From: Fistularia commersonii
Lineage: Eukaryota; Chordata; Actinopteri; Syngnathiformes; Fistulariidae
Assembly (NCBI GenBank): GCA_037954325.1
Contig: JBBMNZ010000026.1
Coordinates: forward strand, 7,133,501 to 7,197,500
Length of the DNA: 64,000 nt
Direction of reading: 5' to 3'
Position 1 is the stretch's first letter, and each line of letters begins with the position of its first letter. Positions 59,239 through 64,000 of the stretch are shown one piece after another. Below the pieces are notes generated by a model. That model was not told the DNA's origin, ran no database searches, and saw only the letters and a program-made list of their open reading frames with translations. Position numbers and translations under genes: made by a program.

Positions 59239-62200
59239 GTGCTCAGGGAAACGTGTAGGGCATGCAAACACTTGCCTTTCCTCTCCTTTACTCACGTAGA
59301 CGTCGAGACGTAACGTTGGCACAGCGGGAGCTTCACACAGCGAAAGCATCATCAACAGAAGGCCTGTTAGCAGCTCCATCATGTAGAACAGGTGGTTGTG
59401 GGCAAACAGGTACGCAGACAAAGCTTTTGGATTTCGAGGGTGTGTGAAGAACTTGTCGTTGTTTTCTCCTTCCTATGTATAAAATTCAAAAGGCAAACAA
59501 GTCATGTATAGTATATCTCCCATTCACTACATTAAGACTGAATTTCACTAATAAAAAAACCTCTTTGTAGTTTGAGATCAGCAGAAGTTGATTCTGTGTT
59601 GTGTACTTTTTGCGACGCTGATACAATCCGGGTGAAATTCCGGTTGAAATTTATCAGGTGCAGTCTGTTAAATAACTGACATAATAATTTTCTGGTTTGC
59701 AAGAGAGGTTCTCAAGGTCTGGAACATCTCGTAATGCAAGCTGCGTTTTTTTTATAAACACTATGCAAGAGTGTTCGCTATGACCTTGAAGCAGGAATGA
59801 AACATAAACTATTAAGTTTAAACCATGGGGATTGAAAGTATGGGTGTAATTTATGTTGTTTTTGATTCGACAATCCACTACATGATACGGAATAATCCAG
59901 ATAGACCTCTTCAGATCCATTTATTCTCTTCTGTTTTTTCACTTTGCAGAGGCGGCCGTAGGAATTATTTCAACCACATCCTTTCGTGTGCTTGTTCATC
60001 CGCTTGTTTATCAACAAAATTTCACAAACCAACCTGGCTATTTCGGGGAAACCGCATTTTATAAACTTGCCTTGGTCGAAATCTGATCTCGCAGAATTCC
60101 CTTCAGTTTTTTCAAATTTTATTTCGTAATGGAACAGAGGGCTGTGTCTTATTATAGCTGTATTCCCCGATTCGACCTTAAAAAAGCCACTTGTTTTCAA
60201 AATTAATAAATAATATTTTGAAACCAAACATTAATGTAAGGGTAGATTTCCAGCGCAATAAGATGTTAAACAACCCAACTTTCAGATGCTCTGTGTGCAA
60301 GCAGATGGGAGATTAGGCTCTCTTTATCTTCAACCTAATACACATAAATGAGGAAGTAATAAAAATCATCGGCAGATTTACAGCAAGTGTGTTCTAGTTG
60401 TTACTACCTAAAAACAAAATCTCGAAGGCACGGTAAGGCTGCGGTAAGGTCACATGGGCTGTCACATCTGCACCTGGTAATTAACGGATGAAACACTTAG
60501 CTGCTTGCAAATACCTGCAAGTAGATGGCTGCCTCTTGGTAATTCATCTCCCAGCTTTGTTGTAACGACACATTCTGAGGTCTGTGGTTTTGGGACCCAG
60601 GCGTTGGGATGACAGCGTTGTCAACAATGTCATAATTTCCCCCTCCTCCGTCTGGAAGAAAACACAGATGCTGCAGCGCGGTGATCCAATGCAAGTTCAT
60701 ATGACAAAGGGGCGACTTTGAAAGTAGATAGTAGGCCATTCGCATGCACACAAACTCATGCACAAATCTTACAAGCGGGGTTATGGGGTGACGGAGGGGT
60801 GGGGGGGGGGTGCCTACCGCTGCAGTCCATTTGTAACTGTAAGGCATAGGAGGAGATCACTACTGGATTTTCACGACAGCCAGCTGCACCACTTGTGCGC
60901 CTGTCGAAGCTCTCCATCGATTGATTCATTTTTCGCTCTGGGTCTCAGCGGGCCGAACGTGTAATGATCTCTGATGTCCACAACGCACGGCAACCCCCAT
61001 TCACAACACGCGGGTTCTTGTTACGGCTTTCGAACACGTCTGGACATAGAGACGGCAGCGCATTTCAACGGCGCCTGATCCAAACTCCAGAGACGCCGAG
61101 GGTGTTAGCCAATCACGTTGAGTCAAGATGTGAGTGGTCCCCAGAGGAAAAACCAGGGATCTCAAAGTGAGTTTGGAGACAACACTATTCACAAAACATT
61201 AAAAAAAATAGGTGTGAGGTTTCCTATTTCTTAGAAAATTACTGTTCCAGCTATTGGAAGGAGTGTCTCTTTCAGTTAGGTGTTAATGAGAGACCTAACG
61301 GGTACGCGTGACAAAGTTTGGACACTAAAATAACCTCTCTGCCTCAGCAGTAAAATTTGAACTTTAAACCCTATGCTGCCCGTCAGGAGGAAAATACTTT
61401 GTTTGCCATGTGACGTTATTCAATCTATAATAACGTCTGCCTTCAAAAGCAGGATATGGACAGAAGAGGCAAAGAACTCTGCAAAACAGCATGAATATCT
61501 TCAAGACAGGAAAGTCATACACATGTGCCATTGTGTTGAAGTTGGCCACCTATTTGATCTGAAATGGATGATGATTTTTCTTTTCGAACGACACATTTTT
61601 TTTCCCTTCAGTGCTGTATTGACACAAAAACACAACTGAAAATCCAGATTAACTCAAGTTATCCCTGGTGGGCTTCGGTCAGTGGCCGAAGCTGCCAAAA
61701 ATGAGTTTCTTTCCAGAAGGTGGTCCCGAGGCGTATCATTTTTGCAGCTGCATACTTTAGTCCCTCACAAGTCCATGTGGACGCTCCTTCCCATGCACGG
61801 CAAGTCACATGTCTCGCTTCAGGCACGAATCCTTTGGTTTTAAAAAACTATCATAATCACTCCCTTTGAATTGAGAAAAGCAGATACCAACGGTTCCTTT
61901 ACAGCACGGCAGCTGCAGCTGAAGGAGAGGTGTGAAGACAAATTTCCATTCCAGCGGCAGTCTGGCTTTTATCCTGAGATGAGTGCACTGCATGTCTGCC
62001 TTGAGCCATTCCAACCCATCATTAGTTTCAGAACAAAAAATATGTTCAGAGGTCCCAGTCAATCACATGGAAGGGTCAGGATCACAGAAACAAAACAGAC
62101 TCGGCAGTCATGATAGCTTCACCTACGAAAAATAAAAATGTGTTGATCACGAGTCGGAGCCAACAGCTGTGAAACAGAACTATTCCCCCCTCTCCAAGCA

Positions 62201-63773
62201 TGTGACCTGACACTGAGGAAAAATTTGTGAAGTGTGGATGCAACTTCTTCCTCAGTGGCCAAGGATTAACTCTTCCTCTCGTCAGAAAGGTGTCCCAGAA
62301 ATAATCCACAGGAACACAAGAATGAGATCCTTCTTATCCGGCCCTGTCAGATATCCCAAAACCCCTCTCCCTTTCCTGTCCATCTCTAGAGCCAGAGGAA
62401 AAACACCCAGTGAGCAGACACACGCGCACACACGTACACAGGCTGCAGACCTTCACACGCTCAACACACGAATGCTGTCCATGAGTACGAGGGAGGGGCA
62501 AAGGGTTACACGGCCTGCTGAGGCAGCAGTTCCTCCGATGGGTCATTTTGTACCTTATATGAGAGCAATACAAAAGGCAGCAGGATTACAACCCAGAGTG
62601 GGGTTGTGCACGCCCATACATAACATGTGCACACACGTGATCTGAGAACTTGGTGGACTGGTGGCAGTGTGGACTGGATATACGGCATGTGTGCAGCTGC
62701 CAGTAAACAACGGTAACCAATCAGCCTCAGACTACAGGAGACGATGTACGGTAAGTGAGGAGGACTGACTTTAAATGATAAAATATAGAGCCATACTGAG
62801 GAGAACAGTTTATAAAGATACTGGGCTTGAGTACAAATCTGAAGTACTTCCAATTTCCCTGATGGTTTGCTTTTTATGCTATTTCATACTACTACACTTG
62901 AATTTGACCCCACTGACACCCTGCAGCAACCAGTTTTGATTAGTCATACTTAAAGGAAAACTGTGACGTGATTCCTTCAGGACAGAGGATATTTTTCTAT
63001 TTCTGATGCCAAAATATCCATTTAAAAAGCTTCTCAGATAATCAGAATCCTGCATCTTCGTGAAGCTAAAAGATGCTACGTTTAAAAAGCTTCTCGGATA
63101 ATCAGAATCTTGCATCTACTTGAAGCGAAAAGATGCTCTCCTAATACTGTAACGTTTAAAACAGACTCCAGTGATATAATAGTTTAAACAAACGGATGAT
63201 GGCATTGTAACAGACTAAATCAACAAGAAGTCCTGATATATGATTTAAATTCACCTCAAACTTTAACACCATTTTACACAGGACCTTCAGGTCAATGCTG
63301 CTGCATTTGTTTCAAAGTGTTTAACCTTTTGGTTTATTGTAACACAAGTATTTTGCCCACCCCATTCATGGTGATGGGGGTGTTAAGAAATAAAGATGCA
63401 GTTTCACAGCAACATCAACATATTAAAATAATCGAAATGTTGACGAAAGGCGTCTGTAGTCTCAAGGCTAAACAAAACTGAACGGGTCGAGCTTGAGCAG
63501 CAGCACATTTCAATGCAGTTTCCATTGGTGTCAAAAGGAGTGTGCTACAATAACACCACAGAAAATCTTCACCATCATATCGCCACATCAGTACAGCAAA
63601 GATTCTCGCTTTTAGATGCAGTTATTCGTTTGTGCAGGGTTTTAAATAAGAAAACAACATCTTAAAGGAGTGCCTGACTTACTCTCGTCTGCCCTCTCCG
63701 TGTCCTCGTTCAGCAGACCGCTGTTCGCCTCGTCCCAGGTTAGGATAAGAGGCACGTCGTCGTCTGGCTCCAT
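51492..63773 (-). CDS. tpcn1: Two-pore calcium channel protein 1 (TPC1)
   Basis: An endolysosomal, PI(3,5)P2- and voltage-controlled Na+/Ca2+ channel acting as a dimer of two six-helix domains. 26 minus-strand exons give 826 aa (human 816), in order: 63773-63683, 60651-60515, 59472-59296, 59153-59040, 58956-58826, 57575-57487, 57336-57302, 57197-57139, 56950-56851, 56719-56603, 56512-56388, 56305-56257, 56034-55971, 55434-55390, 55304-55248, 55160-55107, 53791-53719, 53501-53394, 53310-53149, 53049-52934, 52600-52554, 52435-52367, 52271-52175, 52041-51902, 51812-51732, 51635-51492. Landmarks: an acidic dileucine near the N-terminus (DDDVPLIL), WEMNYQEAAIYLQ, filter I TTANFPD (Asn278), filter II VNNWYIT (Asn644, Asn645, Trp646), luminal sequons NTS, NVT and NKT just before it, and GRRSRTKSDLS in the tail. 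The last exon is less conserved, as in other vertebrates. Confidence 0.95.
53996..54345 (+). mobile_element. Truncated third copy of the hAT family, tpcn1 intron 16
   Basis: It starts ctggggtcagcgacc and continues 'ctcaaatagccatttgg', matching the left end of the 13320-13927 element. A later 'aacattttgaagttcaaaaa' matches that element's interior. A TA/CA microsatellite has grown inside it (54138-54241), and the right terminus is missing. Confidence 0.65.
54138..54241. repeat. CA and TA microsatellite
   Basis: About 22 bases of alternating CA pass into a long, interrupted TA-rich run. It lies inside the hAT fragment and so must have expanded after that insertion. Confidence 0.85.
54512..54990 (+). 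mobile_element. Tigger/pogo transposase remnant (CENP-B-like helix-turn-helix part)
   Basis: One frame from 54512 reads LMKEIIAKPERGVRVTDLAK and TAMTTVCTILKNKDALK; near 54710 the homology moves to another frame reading VGINERQRAGDNVSVGF and KALLLHADLAKEM. These are the N-terminal DNA-binding part of a Tigger-type transposase, broken by a frameshift. The catalytic DDE domain is absent. A downstream AT-rich part (54950-54990) may be the element's end. It lies antisense in tpcn1 intron 16. Confidence 0.75.
55500..55950. mobile_element. Short inverted-repeat element filling most of tpcn1 intron 13
   Basis: The left end CAGGTGGTCCTCACTTAA and right end TTTAAGTGAGGACCACCTG are inverted repeats of about 18-19 bp. 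This type of terminus and a TA next to each end (two bases further out on the right) suggest a pogo/Tigger-like MITE. Its middle holds another piece, 'aggaatttcccctatgggga' and 'tcttatctta', which looks like a different fish retroelement tail inserted in it. No coding frame is present. Confidence 0.75.
59168..59234. repeat. (CA)n microsatellite, (TG)33 on the tpcn1 sense strand
   Basis: An uninterrupted dinucleotide run of about 67 bp. It occupies nearly half of the 142-bp tpcn1 intron 3 and stops 14 nt before exon 4 on the coding strand. Confidence 0.95.
60652..63682. other. tpcn1 intron 1
   Basis: A 3-kb intron between the first two coding exons. Apart from the 60-bp tandem duplication at 63021-63140, I see no exon, element or RNA gene in it that I can support. 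Confidence 0.5.
63021..63140 (+). repeat. 60-bp tandem duplication
   Basis: Two head-to-tail units of 60 bp begin tttaaaaagcttctc at 63021 and 63081. They share 'ggataatcagaat'- and 'aaaagatgct'-type segments and differ at about seven positions, so the duplication is not recent. Confidence 0.85.
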
Positions 63774-64000
63774 TCTCGCAGAGACCCAGCTGCTACGAGT
63801 CTCAGTTCGCTGGGACAAATAAATACCGTCCAGCCCGTGGAGCTTAAAGCTAACGAACTACATTTGGACGAAGTTGTTGCCACAAACTTACAAGACCGCT
63901 AAATGCTAACAGCTGAAGTCCATTAGCTAGCAAGGGAGTACCTAGCAAACAGTTGTTCCGAAGACGACAGCGGCGGTAGTGATTTTCACTAAAGAAAAAA

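Noticed and set aside
58822..59421. 199-codon open frame on the minus strand with a long Val-Cys repeat
   Set aside because: It runs through tpcn1 exons 5, 4 and 3 plus their introns in mixed frames; the Val-Cys run is the translated microsatellite of intron 3.

Overview
This is vertebrate, most likely ray-finned fish (teleost), nuclear DNA. The genes have many exons with GT-AG introns, mostly short. The proteins read as vertebrate orthologues, and the introns and spacers hold fish-type repeats: RTE-clade LINE 3' pieces, a small hAT family, pogo/Tigger remnants, SINE-like repeats and CA/TA microsatellites. I cannot name the species. I saw no prokaryotic or viral genes, no CRISPR array and no rRNA or tRNA gene.

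Layout, left to right: an upstream spacer with a LINE-tail-like repeat (1-1.2 kb); rbm19 (+, 1.2-9.1 kb), a six-RRM ribosome-biogenesis protein; plbd2 (+, 9.5-14.3 kb), a lysosomal phospholipase B-like hydrolase; a TMEM248/TMEM219-family membrane protein (+, 15.8-17.1 kb); a 3.2 kb spacer; morc2 (+, 20.3-30.2 kb), a GHKL-ATPase chromatin silencer; a class IVb-like beta-tubulin (+, 31.9-34.2 kb); an AidB/ACAD11-like acyl-CoA dehydrogenase (+, 37.5-41.7 kb); slc8b1/NCLX (+, 42.6-50.5 kb), the mitochondrial Na+/Li+/Ca2+ exchanger; and tpcn1 (-, 63.8-51.5 kb), the two-pore endolysosomal cation channel, tail-to-tail with slc8b1.

I joined exons by hand for all eight genes. Each gives one open frame with a coding length divisible by three: 924, 556, 251, 1032, 443, 630, 601 and 826 residues in window order. 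No gene looks broken. The rbm19/plbd2/slc8b1/tpcn1 set matches the human 12q24.13 neighbourhood as I remember it, but here the TMEM gene, morc2, tubulin and the dehydrogenase lie between plbd2 and slc8b1.

I found no unknown multi-gene system. The best second-look signals are: two introns of slc8b1 with minor-spliceosome (U12) donor and branch-point signatures, one beside each exchanger alpha repeat; perfect 10-bp CLEAR/TFEB palindromes upstream of plbd2 and of the TMEM gene; a (TG)33 tract 14 nt before a tpcn1 splice acceptor; a slc8b1 upstream ORF that overlaps the main start as ATGA; and a 29-nt tandem acceptor pair in tpcn1 whose skipped stretch reads like the neighbouring exon.
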